From positions 1 through 47,909 of the IMG/VR virus record IMGVR_UViG_3300042507_005008: DNA of 47,909 nt. One strand, 5' to 3'. Below, one piece after another: positions 11,601 to 18,471 of the stretch. This stretch comes from a virus. The position numbers and the translations under genes were made by a program. Within the stretch, counting starts at the first letter, position 1. Each line of letters begins with the position of its first letter. The notes beneath the pieces were generated by a model. It saw only the letters and a list, made by a program, of their open reading frames with translations. It was not told where the DNA came from and did no database searches.

Positions 11601-14600
11601 TTTCATCAACAATGATGCCATTTATTTTTTCTTTATTTTCTGTTACGATTGAATAATTATTTTCAGTGGTAAAAAAAACATCTATTAATGTGACTGGATG
11701 TGTTATATATTCAAAATTGCTTTCATTGTCCCCGATAAGCGTATCGACTTCAGAAGATAGTGTATTTTCTAATTTTTCATCGAACAGCTTAGAATAGGAT
11801 ATCTTCTTAGACCATGCCACAGACTTTTGTGTATTATCTTTATATGCCAAGTAAGATAAATCATCTTCTATTTTTAGATCATCGATTGTTCCTTCTTGTT
11901 CAACCTTAAAAGAAAGTTGGGGAATTGAATATTCATGGTCTAATGCGTCATTATTTTCTGTTAAAACAAGACCCTTTGCTTCCTGTATAAGTCCTCTGCC
12001 CAAAATAATACTAAAATCACTAATTTCTTTTGCTCTAAGATTGGTTCCAAAACACTCGCTTAAGTTTTGCTCTCCTAAATATTGTCCAGTAAATACTGCA
12101 AAATCTCTATATGGTATATAGATATTATCAAAAATAAATAAATTACCACTAATTGGAGTTCCGCTTAATACTGTTGGACGATATGTTTTAGTGACTTTGG
12201 TGTTGCCAGATAATCCTATGCTAGGATCTGAAATAGGCAAAGATCGAGCAAAAACATTTGTGCCGATACCAAATAACTGGGGAGCACCGCTAAGTGTAAC
12301 AATATTACTGAAAGTCTTAGTCGTTGGTTGAGCATGACGGAATAGGTCGCTGCCTTTCATAAAAATTCCAGACACGGAATTAGACGCAGAACCAAAGAAA
12401 ATATAAGGATTATAACCACCATTAACTAATAATTCTCCAACTAATGTGTCCTTACTATTTTCTAGTACGGTATTTTTAGCAAGTTGAATAGAGTTGATCT
12501 TTAGTATTTCACTAATTCCAGAAGCTAAAACATTGGATGTTATAACTGGATTGCCAGAAACTTCTATAATAAGATTATTGAATGCATACAAACCAGAAGC
12601 GTCCGTGGCTTTAATATCTATTGAATACGATCCAATGTCGCATTGATCAGGGGTGCCGCTTAATACAAGATTAATAGCATCAAAAGATAACCATCTAGGT
12701 AGTGGGTGTCCACCCTTAATATTTGCTGAATATTGCAATACTCCGCTGTCTGGTTCCACAAACATATTACCTGGTAAACTATATACAAAAACATTATCGA
12801 TAGGAATTCCAGTAGGTTCTAATACAATATTAACTTTTGGTATCTCATTGAGATTTTGTACATAAACATATAGAACTTGTTCGTAAAAAGAAGAAAAGTT
12901 TATATTTTGAGGTGTGCATCTTACTCTAATCGGGATAATATTATTATTCTCATAGTCTAAAGCTTCATTAGTATATAAAAAGTATCTATTTTTATCTCTA
13001 GTAATTCTAAATTTATTATTAAATTCAGAAAACGATCCATTAACTAACTCATAATTCATAGGAGCAGAGATAAAATCTAGTGGTTGATAATTTGTATCAA
13101 AAAGTCTTATACTTTGATAATTATCAATATTATATCTAACATAAACGCCGGTATGAACATTAATATCTGATAGAACTGAGCTATAATTACATGCTAAGTC
13201 TGTTCTGGCATATATGTCTACATTGCCACTATTATTAGTAAACAAAGGAGCAATTTCAATAGACTGACCATCTATGAGACGATCTATTCTTGTGGCGGTG
13301 GTGATAGAAAACGACGAATCACCATAAGCGTCTGGTTCATATACAAATCCAGAATTCTGTAATCCTATAAGAGATGCAGCCAATGGATTATTAATGTCTC
13401 CAGCTCCTCCGTCATTAACAAATACAATATTTTCTCCTGTATTAAATATTGGAGATGTCCTGGTTTGAGCACCAAGAATATTTAGTGCCTCTCCATCAAC
13501 CCAAAGCTTATTGCAGCTTTTAAATAAATGAGCAGAAAAATCATCTATGGTAATAGATACTGGTCCAGATATTATCGTTGGATTAATGTCTATCGTTTTT
13601 ATTGGAGCATTGATATTTATAGTGCTAGAGGTTATGCTAGTAATCACCCTACGGTAATTATAAATATTATTAGAGAAATCCTTATATTGAATTTTGATTG
13701 TCATATTTGGTTTAATAAAAGTATGCAAAGCATAGCCATACTGATTAACTAAATAAGCAGAATTATATTGTATAGATGTTCCTTGAATAGCTGCTGGAAT
13801 ATTAGTGTTAAAGAACTTATCATATCCACTCGGAGCATTAACTACCAACTTAGCGCCAGAAGGTAAACCATATTTTACAGCCATCCATTTTGGTGCAGTA
13901 ACAGCGACGGAATTAGAATTAGGTGCTCCTTGAACAATATATCTACCAGATGGCGGCAAATACATTGATGCAGAGGAAAACTGACACTCTAGCATCGCTC
14001 CGGCTACGGCCTGATGAGGTTTTTGTGTTTGAATAACAAAAGTATTATTTAAAGGATGTTGTGTAAAAGATTCATAATATCTTGGTCTATGAATGTCTAA
14101 TACTAAAGATCCGTCATGACTTTTTTCGAATACGCCAGTAATAGCAACGTTTTCTGGAGTATAAAAATAATAGGGATATAGATATCTTAAATCAACGCTT
14201 AGATTTTGTGCTGGCGGAGATTTAGCCCATACATATTGTGTTTTTGTAGCTTCTTTACCAGATGACATATCCTGATAAGTCCACTTATGCACATGTCTGC
14301 GTAATTGAGAATTATTATAAGCTTCTGTTTTATAACCAATATTCGGTACTGTGGTAGTATTAATAATATTTGAAATATTGTTGGGATCACGATAAGTAGC
14401 ATTATTAATAATACCACTAGTAAAAGAAAAATGAGCCACCCCAGAACTTAAGCCTTTATTCATTAATAATTCGATATTATATGCAATAGTTTTTTCTTTT
14501 GGTAGTTGTATGACTGGAGATAAAGAAATCCAGCTTCCGTGTGTTTCTATGCCTTTCAGGTATGCTGCTACAGTTGAATATTGACCATGTTCTAAAACAG

Positions 14601-16797
14601 TAGTACCTGTTGTTGTGCGGAATGCACCAAAAGCAATCTGGTTCTCTAGTTCTGCTAAACCATATGATCCAAGAGCGATAGAGTTTTTGCCTTTGGCTAT
14701 AGAACCATAATTGAGCGCAACAGAATTGATACCACTTGCCGTATTGTAGGATCCAATTGCCGCAGATTCTGTTCCATAAACTTTATTGTGATCTCCTATA
14801 GCAATAGAATTTTCTGACTCAATAATATTAAAAGTACCAGCAGTTAGTGAGGATAAGCTACTGCTGCCAATAGTATTATCCTCTCCAATAACTAAATTGA
14901 CATCATTAGTTATTTCTATGTCTCCGTCAACTCTCTGTTTAATGTTCGATGAAGTAATTTTTCTAGCTGGTGAAACACTATCTGTAAATTTAGGAATATA
15001 ATTATTTGTTCCTTCTATATGATCGAATGTTACATTGTTATAAGAAAAACTACCAGTAATATTACTAGCATTTCTGTAATAAGCGCCGTCTCTATCGTCT
15101 AAAAGATCTGCATTAAGATTGTTGACTTTTATACTATTCCCAGCTAAATCAAAAGGAGGAGAAGACGGCGGGGCTCCATTAGATAAAAATCTGATTTGAC
15201 CAACAACATCAATTCCTTGTAGAAATTTCTTTAGTGCATTGATTGTTTGTTCTTGATTAGTATTGATATAAATCTGATCAGCGATTTCTCTAAATAATAC
15301 TGTTAACTTATCTCCTTCTAAATTTTGAGTAATATAAATAGTGCTAGCAGACCCGCCATTGATATCGTCTTGAAAACTATTTCCATTGCCGTCAACATCG
15401 CCAACAGCACCAGAACCATAAATATTGGTTATAAGTCTTAATTGATTTTCTGTTGGGTAATATGCTAAAATACCAGTTTTGTTAGCAACTGTAGCACCAT
15501 ATTGAAACGTAAATCCTCGTGGTTCAGACGGTAGTATATTAGGACTATTTAAACCAAATAATGGAAGATTGTCATATAGACTTGTTTCTCCACCAGATAC
15601 AGCTAATCCACCAGCAACTGTTAAAAATCCATCCATCCTATCGCTTTCACTAGCTTTTAATGGTCTAAATCCTAGAGAATCTACGATATCGTTATAAGAA
15701 GCATAATAAACGCCATCTATAAGACCTTTAGCGTTTATACGAAATTTGGTTCCGTATTGATCACCAGAAGCGTGTAGGTTTGGTAGTCTGTCTAAAGAAA
15801 GAACACCGGTTAAGTTGGTAGAATCTCTATAGAAACTACCTTGTAAACCATCTAACAAATCTGCATCTAAGCCAGACCCAGATCCATCGTTGCCGGGATG
15901 CCATGGAGTATATCCTAAAATTGATAAAATATCTAATGCCGTTAATGATAATCCACTAACTACTCTGCCTTTAGAATCAGTAATAACTTTCGTGTATGTT
16001 CCAGCAACGCCTGTTTCCGATAGTGATATAGAATTTTCTTCAACTAAAATATCAGCAGATGCACCTATTTGTAATAGAACAGATCCATTTGGAATAGATA
16101 ATTGTCCACCACCAACTAAACCAGAGCCAGCCTCAATGGTGATACTAGATCCACTAACTACGATAGTACCGGTATTAAGAGGTAATGATGTTAGTTTTGT
16201 CCCATTATAATATATAAGTTGGTTTAAATTAAATATGTCATTATTAGTTCCACCTTTGCTAATTGGCACCATACCAGAAATAGCACCAAGACTCAGTTCA
16301 GCAGTTCTAGCTATGGTATTATCTACTACGATTTTATTACTAGAAACCGTTAAGCCTTCTCCAATTTTAATATCCAAAATAGCAGTATTATTATTTACTT
16401 GTGTTTTCTGAAGACCAGTACCAGGAATGATACCTGTAATAGCATTGCTGTTAGCAGAAGCTAGATCTACAATATCTTGGATAGTATAAGACGAACTAGC
16501 TAATTTGTTTCCGTCATATGATATCAAATATCCACTATTAAAACTAGTATTATTAGTGCCTCCGCTAGATACAGGTAAAATACTAAATGTCAAACCATCT
16601 TTACCAGCGGGGCCTGCTGGGCCAACTAATCCTCTTTCTCCTTGCGGTCCTTTTTCGATAGTTACCAAGTCTATGGAACTAGTAGTCAGATCAGATACAA
16701 TAATATTTGTTGTTGTTATCGTACCTTCTTCGGTTCGCAAACTTACTAATAAGTAGCGATTTGGTTGAAATTGTTCAGATACTGATACTATGCTCAT
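2656..16797 (-). CDS. Giant modular virion/fibre protein (about 4,713 residues)
   Basis: One uninterrupted frame of 14.1 kb, nearly a third of the window. The ATG at 16797 is chosen because it forms an ATGA overlap with the upstream stop. Modules in order: attachment-like N-terminus (1-48); Gly-X-Y collagen stretch (about 50-68); two GGTNN fibre repeats (about 75-200); two phage-fibre ADLLD units (about 305 and 565); YadA-like left-handed roll repeats such as NSIAIG and NSIALG (about 655-720); then thousands of residues of beta-rich sequence with Ig/cadherin-like units, for example WLSFDAINLVLSGTP near 1370 and later PTGL/SGTP units. The C-terminal kilobase is again Ig-like. It has few cysteines and no recognisable enzyme domain or transmembrane segment. 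It is probably a very long fibre or tail-surface protein; a tape-measure role is unlikely because the sequence is beta-rich rather than helical. Confidence 0.85.
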   Translation of the reverse strand: MSIVSVSEQFQPNRYLLVSLRTEEGTITTTNIIVSDLTTSSIDLVTIEKGPQGERGLVGPAGPAGKDGLTFSILPVSSGGTNNTSFNSGYLISYDGNKLASSSYTIQDIVDLASANSNAITGIIPGTGLQKTQVNNNTAILDIKIGEGLTVSSNKIVVDNTIARTAELSLGAISGMVPISKGGTNNDIFNLNQLIYYNGTKLTSLPLNTGTIVVSGSSITIEAGSGLVGGGQLSIPNGSVLLQIGASADILVEENSISLSETGVAGTYTKVITDSKGRVVSGLSLTALDILSILGYTPWHPGNDGSGSGLDADLLDGLQGSFYRDSTNLTGVLSLDRLPNLHASGDQYGTKFRINAKGLIDGVYYASYNDIVDSLGFRPLKASESDRMDGFLTVAGGLAVSGGETSLYDNLPLFGLNSPNILPSEPRGFTFQYGATVANKTGILAYYPTENQLRLITNIYGSGAVGDVDGNGNSFQDDINGGSASTIYITQNLEGDKLTVLFREIADQIYINTNQEQTINALKKFLQGIDVVGQIRFLSNGAPPSSPPFDLAGNSIKVNNLNADLLDDRDGAYYRNASNITGSFSYNNVTFDHIEGTNNYIPKFTDSVSPARKITSSNIKQRVDGDIEITNDVNLVIGEDNTIGSSSLSSLTAGTFNIIESENSIAIGDHNKVYGTESAAIGSYNTASGINSVALNYGSIAKGKNSIALGSYGLAELENQIAFGAFRTTTGTTVLEHGQYSTVAAYLKGIETHGSWISLSPVIQLPKEKTIAYNIELLMNKGLSSGVAHFSFTSGIINNATYRDPNNISNIINTTTVPNIGYKTEAYNNSQLRRHVHKWTYQDMSSGKEATKTQYVWAKSPPAQNLSVDLRYLYPYYFYTPENVAITGVFEKSHDGSLVLDIHRPRYYESFTQHPLNNTFVIQTQKPHQAVAGAMLECQFSSASMYLPPSGRYIVQGAPNSNSVAVTAPKWMAVKYGLPSGAKLVVNAPSGYDKFFNTNIPAAIQGTSIQYNSAYLVNQYGYALHTFIKPNMTIKIQYKDFSNNIYNYRRVITSITSSTININAPIKTIDINPTIISGPVSITIDDFSAHLFKSCNKLWVDGEALNILGAQTRTSPIFNTGENIVFVNDGGAGDINNPLAASLIGLQNSGFVYEPDAYGDSSFSITTATRIDRLIDGQSIEIAPLFTNNSGNVDIYARTDLACNYSSVLSDINVHTGVYVRYNIDNYQSIRLFDTNYQPLDFISAPMNYELVNGSFSEFNNKFRITRDKNRYFLYTNEALDYENNNIIPIRVRCTPQNINFSSFYEQVLYVYVQNLNEIPKVNIVLEPTGIPIDNVFVYSLPGNMFVEPDSGVLQYSANIKGGHPLPRWLSFDAINLVLSGTPDQCDIGSYSIDIKATDASGLYAFNNLIIEVSGNPVITSNVLASGISEILKINSIQLAKNTVLENSKDTLVGELLVNGGYNPYIFFGSASNSVSGIFMKGSDLFRHAQPTTKTFSNIVTLSGAPQLFGIGTNVFARSLPISDPSIGLSGNTKVTKTYRPTVLSGTPISGNLFIFDNIYIPYRDFAVFTGQYLGEQNLSECFGTNLRAKEISDFSIILGRGLIQEAKGLVLTENNDALDHEYSIPQLSFKVEQEGTIDDLKIEDDLSYLAYKDNTQKSVAWSKKISYSKLFDEKLENTLSSEVDTLIGDNESNFEYITHPVTLIDVFFTTENNYSIVTENKEKINGIIVDERVWFSTYPFRIRRNLRENIELLPTGIVYNPLRVVNPPTDDDNEGLFVSNIDYARSDLLHAYDSWTFLEHINNPILYVNGIGSNDTTQLITDDRNYTGYFYNSSPFEYAILSTEDNFGLIPETEKLNGSRIELSNRYELLDTTKIYPNNGKIFAELLEEELLCENNDRLVHDYAILAHSGSAYILFPGTINQIVLKYPTVYSYTATEVNNGSLGYYEDNLENRPTGLSFTEPDFYYSWGKLVPYYAYTNEYAIRLSNIYDRASTSGLLVYTGIAPADDNYFPEESLYNSVGLSSGDCPVNIPNSIINGMVVHDDLVGSQYVTGVATFYTSFAANDITITSNKDFNKDLRINDYVYLYEALSNQANALFPRTDTYTDVLSSTSNTIKVRNLFLYPSNRVVTHTGSIRLNLDRNHEQIIKSPDYVNRLPIKFNSVYNTNSARLPKNYLFDIIGVSGQKVVSSDNARYLLKSDEYLDSIVSGTYMTNGFKFFGSLFHDHEIIYDVRKLDKEFSSTYTNITFEYRKDTKILSLNLPTGIVSIFDNIRLSNFQPLSPSMIWDHNATYNTGFKVFKENLSIRNIDDVPDKDFVLLERSAAVLQPENKERLSFITDIFAASSSGTCYLDVNLTNRLDRGFILNYNDNLSKTTGHQYLDYNSGYSFTGIIPRYHKIISTTGTLNDTRIGYASIFNSGNQQWSSGIRTVRRAEPTDIGYVDFYHIYSTGFTNHINNIPYLNMKGVGSPERWYITDIISTSGSNKMLQFLYLGHNTNTIKIFGGIQTSSEDSGFSITKITYSQQTLIDKLADLGVVSGVTPIFTTGTNGLSGNLDITIPVTRFDTITIELNGNTTSNFNYLQLNTYVENTVNTPGLLLDSAIPIFTDKLYYPRNNQPLSNSFYILPSISTSTKYCNTNKPYNKNNTIYYNGNLIVIDNLSSVKSYCLENEQLRIKDLNRMPVSSGYARFIQKINPVNQLYSITGISLDGSLSIPSSIYDYQYASLRENTVRHLLPFGTGTGFLPNIGTISFIPHYSGTFDLINYNNIYLQSYGGYTARWPQDVDAVISNSPLTGVYAVFADEKICNSNKLCVTITPYLGSSFASLNSNDSYYFDFDSVASSISTTYRITDFINSNKISISPNYNSSLVGSSGLVYIIPSKYNIKTHLYPNIDNTFITQSLAVGLNTQLVQNSINYFDSSTKKWTHLFHLVKNIPIYSGYALQFNNDTTNIIYNNKDKIGITNLSIYNNTGMLFDNIGENFTIYSDSLGETIRISTSGGSPMLVTPASVNIPKIYISGLASYRTLTNASPLLYGYRAGSGWDIGVEIIPMNKTGVYPLTIIARDETGDSYKTVNMIIKDKKSVNTTYPTGYFTTSDTEWFLNFDTTGLDLLNDFPGNQGITLFGTPNDFSYDIDIRDASTISVQGYRLAGGGGSTIPFSTGIWNPVIRFADFYTSETIAVGTGTIKILSSLNDRPPFVPTLNKVKTDYYVDISQLQNISFYIPVYEQVANPSTFFSAPGINTTTSISWDGDTNRYIATVIPKNTGDSSYLSETKYIAGGQFSYNVNQYLYVDGSPSTVNYSSSTYNFNLTFYRPMMVSYYYNSSSSGIFSLDQPWTYEFALQEGVIKHRPDKPPRVKLYNTPSIGDNSNIDLSYKVRYRYNENGNYWIVLLEGKPDIYGRYAANTGTYNIKFTADDQIASSITGSFNITYKHTKSINYIQSNIYTTPNNEFFINADIVDKASGNKASNQITFAGNNSLFISPNQASMQFDSNLNIWEFYATGNKLIDKWDARLIVDTNSQYPSLTLQCKGIADDKITAVAKVNLLELQNNNLDIVEGLPIKITGINNGNQNTPFTPESGLIVQQGEKWQLNFKTIFGLQSPQNPPSIFLSGTPTVCSGYDPRLDPLYNTDLPPNSQLHKCIATQPLFNTADKSWNFSFSGDPSCLLSGELDFSIIAIDTNLANNPIYIEPSDSIQSVFTYIPTTQDHPVPNIVQGSAPEFNIKTAIKPGCDSYFNVYKFGPANRSVCPIPTGLSGIITSGSLPTGLTYSIQYSGPEGNLFNAPHYDNVNSGVLTIQGSVSYYPPSGSSEYPDKFYLTIIDARGKKKTQEIIFGTSVTPMAPNIYMTLYFENADPIFTPSTGNDKITMGGITVKQPEASVLEMTCYSTIPFSPHCAKFPVMYSGADSTSTDFLVLHPVASHSAQYTNIQNNSFIYFNMLELNNNDGNYYVKKATSLTGLPNHVPLNSFYIKSNESISSPHTGIAEIVISTPVVKAIADLATVFNVGDVTLSTEGCVLGNGRVAADLQGRYGIYGFVSPSFSGYIPTGGYFASSDTFGTGLRYNVVDDTSRLAEIKYTTCPETGFVRFSGVSLPPIYIEITDPPPLANRSYGDDGTTFSLNSRLAYGDSIIERNKPQNERAGTAYYTVTNLVSNSTIQSGSVSVAIQNSAPIRLTSSTLAQSANNKGATFRIDYSCAGGAFPTFDPNTNPTATPSIYSWVHKAGLLGDIPTENSFPAVTISYPDTFNIYSGELINYNSLNGQYGIRGLALGGYIPTDICIGGLCPDGYTNYPYLLSISGNNGSIWSSSSYLPSISGIILNSVVSRKFNNSGNIPDFTKTAGYYSAPTSLVVRNDWIASINSSPGQTDIYEVFDVNNLVEVTVTYTPPFQPTQILDVFITGLTSGNFDLGGLSVPNMGTRPIVFSKNYGSQSLNLDIDLKPVTRITNIDLSGNLIYIRHNNLSMTEATTNIILDKITSQYSDRFSSVFYTMEDKATILSVNSISNTGLVLIAGGGSTPSGIYRGFSTNDSIKIHSTIEDNIKIMPANIDSNTEGNFDFLISGRPNILYGQYNYRVITRENPLAPIFVLGWRPKAFYKDCIMNVGKPLSIVSSTVSWGQSSNSWTVTLNIDGGVYPALSQRMKVKIDRTGLGNWTYCGFNRFQPNTNKDTYNSTTGLTTITLSSSNGANWGPGIISSFDILVYDDSGSDTITINRQA

Positions 16798-17234
16798 GTT
16801 ACACAGTTTCCACAATCATCTTGTAAATCCGTATCGCATTGAAATGCGTCTGTGTCAGGTACATTACGTGGTACTAGACCTATTCCACCTTGTAAAATTC
16901 TAAATACTTTTCTGCCGCCACCAGAATATAAGTCATTGGGTTCTTGTAATTCTAGATCATATCTTGCAGAGCCGAACGTATAGTTTAAGGTTTCGGAAGC
17001 AGGGATTTTTAGAACAATTTTACCTAATAATGGATCTATAGTAAATTCATATTGAGAATTTCTTGTATTAGTGACAAATGTTCGAACGGTTGGAGAAGTC
17101 TGGTCCTCTATCCATCTTAATCTAGCACACCAATTCGTTAAATTAATTGGAAGTTGATTATCGTCTTTATATTCGAAAGCAATAACAAAAGCGGTTCCCT
17201 TTTCTATAGAAAAATTGTACTCTGCTGCTGGCAT
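16794..17234 (-). CDS. Small BppU-like virion protein, paralogue A
   Basis: A 146-residue protein beginning MPAAEYNFSIEKG. It is clearly paralogous to the 133-residue protein encoded at 34195-34596: both share the MPAAEYNFSIE start, a YKDD-x-x-x-PIN segment, WCARL, YDLELQ and a final FRI/IRI strand. The N-terminal beta-sandwich pattern (sequence describing a 'quasi-energy' strand followed by PINLT and an ARL/AR strand) is common in phage baseplate-upper or fibre-linked proteins. The C-terminus has a short Cys-rich tail (CDTDLQDDCGNC). Its stop overlaps the ATG of the giant gene (ATGA), so the two are co-translated and possibly partner: a plausible job is to attach the giant fibre to the virion. 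That partnership is inference. Confidence 0.65.
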   Translation of the reverse strand: MPAAEYNFSIEKGTAFVIAFEYKDDNQLPINLTNWCARLRWIEDQTSPTVRTFVTNTRNSQYEFTIDPLLGKIVLKIPASETLNYTFGSARYDLELQEPNDLYSGGGRKVFRILQGGIGLVPRNVPDTDAFQCDTDLQDDCGNCVT

Positions 17235-17259
17235 AATATAATCCTCATTTTATAAATCT

Positions 17260-17778
17260 CTATGAATAAAAATATCGTGATCTATCACTATATGTTTGCA
17301 AATATCTTGCATCAAATTTATTGCCAACAAATGGGCTAAGTACAGCGCGAATAGCTGTTGCTTCTTTAACATCCCAATGGGAAGTTAATTCGTCGTATGC
17401 TGCGCATGGTCCTTGTTCTATAATAAGTTTTAAACCAGCAAGGCTTCCTCCAACACTTAAACTGGCTGGTCCTAGAGCTGCTCTAATGCCTTCAAGTGCA
17501 GCCTTTGTGCGCAAACTACTTTGATCAAATAAACAAGCGGACTTCAGCGATACTAGGCTAATAAAAATATCGTCATTATTTGATGTTGGATCAGGAGTGA
17601 TGGATGGTGTTGTGACATCTATGGTATACTTGGTGTCTAAATTAATATCAAATTGAACATATTTTGCCGCTACGGCTATTGCTTGAAGCATTCTTTCATC
17701 AGAATAAGTCTGATTTGCTTCATCAACATCGTTGATAAGGGTTCGTACTATGATAGGAAGCTCTATTTGCCATGACAT
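17260..17778 (-). CDS. Head-tail connector-like protein
   Basis: A 172-residue, mostly helical protein beginning MSWQIELPIIVRTLINDVDE. The pattern of an N-terminal IVRTLIND helix, a YSDERMLQAI...AAKYV helix, a DDIFISLVSLKSACLFDQ helix and a C-terminal GPCAAYDEL segment followed by LSPF matches proteins I recall from aquatic phages placed near head-completion or neck genes, but this is from memory and was not searched. The start has a good ribosome binding site (AGGGG eight bases upstream). It is the first gene of the left late operon and is preceded by a TATTATAGTA promoter-like box. No enzymatic motif is visible. Confidence 0.55.
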   Translation of the reverse strand: MSWQIELPIIVRTLINDVDEANQTYSDERMLQAIAVAAKYVQFDINLDTKYTIDVTTPSITPDPTSNNDDIFISLVSLKSACLFDQSSLRTKAALEGIRAALGPASLSVGGSLAGLKLIIEQGPCAAYDELTSHWDVKEATAIRAVLSPFVGNKFDARYLQTYSDRSRYFYS

Positions 17779-17809
17779 ATTTTGACCCCTAATAAATAGT
17801 GATATTATT

Positions 17810-17819
17810 TACTATAATA
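17810..17819 (-). promoter_or_regulatory. Candidate leftward promoter box TATTATAGTA
   Basis: The bottom strand reads TATTATAGTA about 32 bases upstream of the connector-like gene. Near-copies occur upstream of three other leftward transcription units (18427-18436, 32059-32068 and, with one change, 45356-45365). No convincing -35 hexamer lies upstream here, which would fit recognition by a phage late sigma factor, although that is inference. Confidence 0.4.
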
Positions 17820-17844
17820 TACACCCAATAGGGGAATAGATTTA

Positions 17845-18408
17845 TTATTTGAGGGCTAAAACCCTTTTAGATTGTCTTATTGCCCTTTTAATAACCAAAA
17901 TAGCTACTGATTCTATAAATGGAATTTTCCTTTTAGAGCTTTCTTCTTTGAGCCAGCCAACAATGGTAGAGATGTTTTGCTCGCACCAATCTATGCCTCT
18001 ATCATTCATTTCTAGGGCGTGTCTTTTGCAAGAGCATGTTGGGCTGCTTTTTATCCCTAAAGAAGCTATCATTTTCGATAAAATAGTTCCTGGTCCATTT
18101 GGGTTTTCCTCAAGAGTTTTTGGGAATAGAGACCGGAGTGTAGATCCTATATCCGATCCAAGTTTTTCTCTTAATTTATTTTCTATCTGTTGCTGAGTAT
18201 AGTCTCCGATAATATCATACTCATCTTTATCAATTAATAATAATCTTCCAGGAATATGTTGAATTTGAGCGTATACTGTTTTAGATGATGGATTATCAAT
18301 ATAGAATATGTTCAAACTTTTGAGCCTAATAAGATCAGGCTGAACAATTTTATTGTTTGAATCTGTAAATGGTGGGGGCTGTATTACTATATCTTGATCT
18401 AGTTGCAT
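17845..18408 (-). CDS. Conserved-looking small protein with a C-x-C...WC motif
   Basis: A 187-residue protein, starting at ATG 18408 because GGAGA sits seven bases upstream; the longer upstream extension would read through the promoter region. The first 110 residues contain beta-rich segments (FYIDNPSSKTVYAQIQ, GRLLLIDKDEYDIIG). The last 65 residues hold C125-x-C127 KRHALEMNDRG and a WC pair at 141-142, then NISTIVGWLKEESSKRKIPF and a basic C-terminal helix. The Cys-Cys...Cys pattern suggests a metal site or disulfide. I recall this C-K-R...N..G..WC block from other phage hypothetical proteins but cannot name a function. It is separated by 63 bases from the divergent HAD gene. Confidence 0.75.
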   Translation of the reverse strand: MQLDQDIVIQPPPFTDSNNKIVQPDLIRLKSLNIFYIDNPSSKTVYAQIQHIPGRLLLIDKDEYDIIGDYTQQQIENKLREKLGSDIGSTLRSLFPKTLEENPNGPGTILSKMIASLGIKSSPTCSCKRHALEMNDRGIDWCEQNISTIVGWLKEESSKRKIPFIESVAILVIKRAIRQSKRVLALK

Positions 18409-18435
18409 TGCTGTCTCCTGTGTATAGACTATAAT
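18408..18435 (+). promoter_or_regulatory. Candidate rightward promoter of the HAD/sulfotransferase island
   Basis: TTGCTG at 18408-18413, a 16-base spacer and TATAAT at 18430-18435 lie 37 bases before the HAD-like start codon. The 16-base spacing equals that of the repeated right-end promoters. The same bases read on the bottom strand contain TATTATAGTC at 18427-18436, so this 60-base gap may hold divergent promoters. Confidence 0.5.
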
Positions 18436-18471
18436 ATATAGTAATACAAAATAAAAGACGAGCAACTTTAT

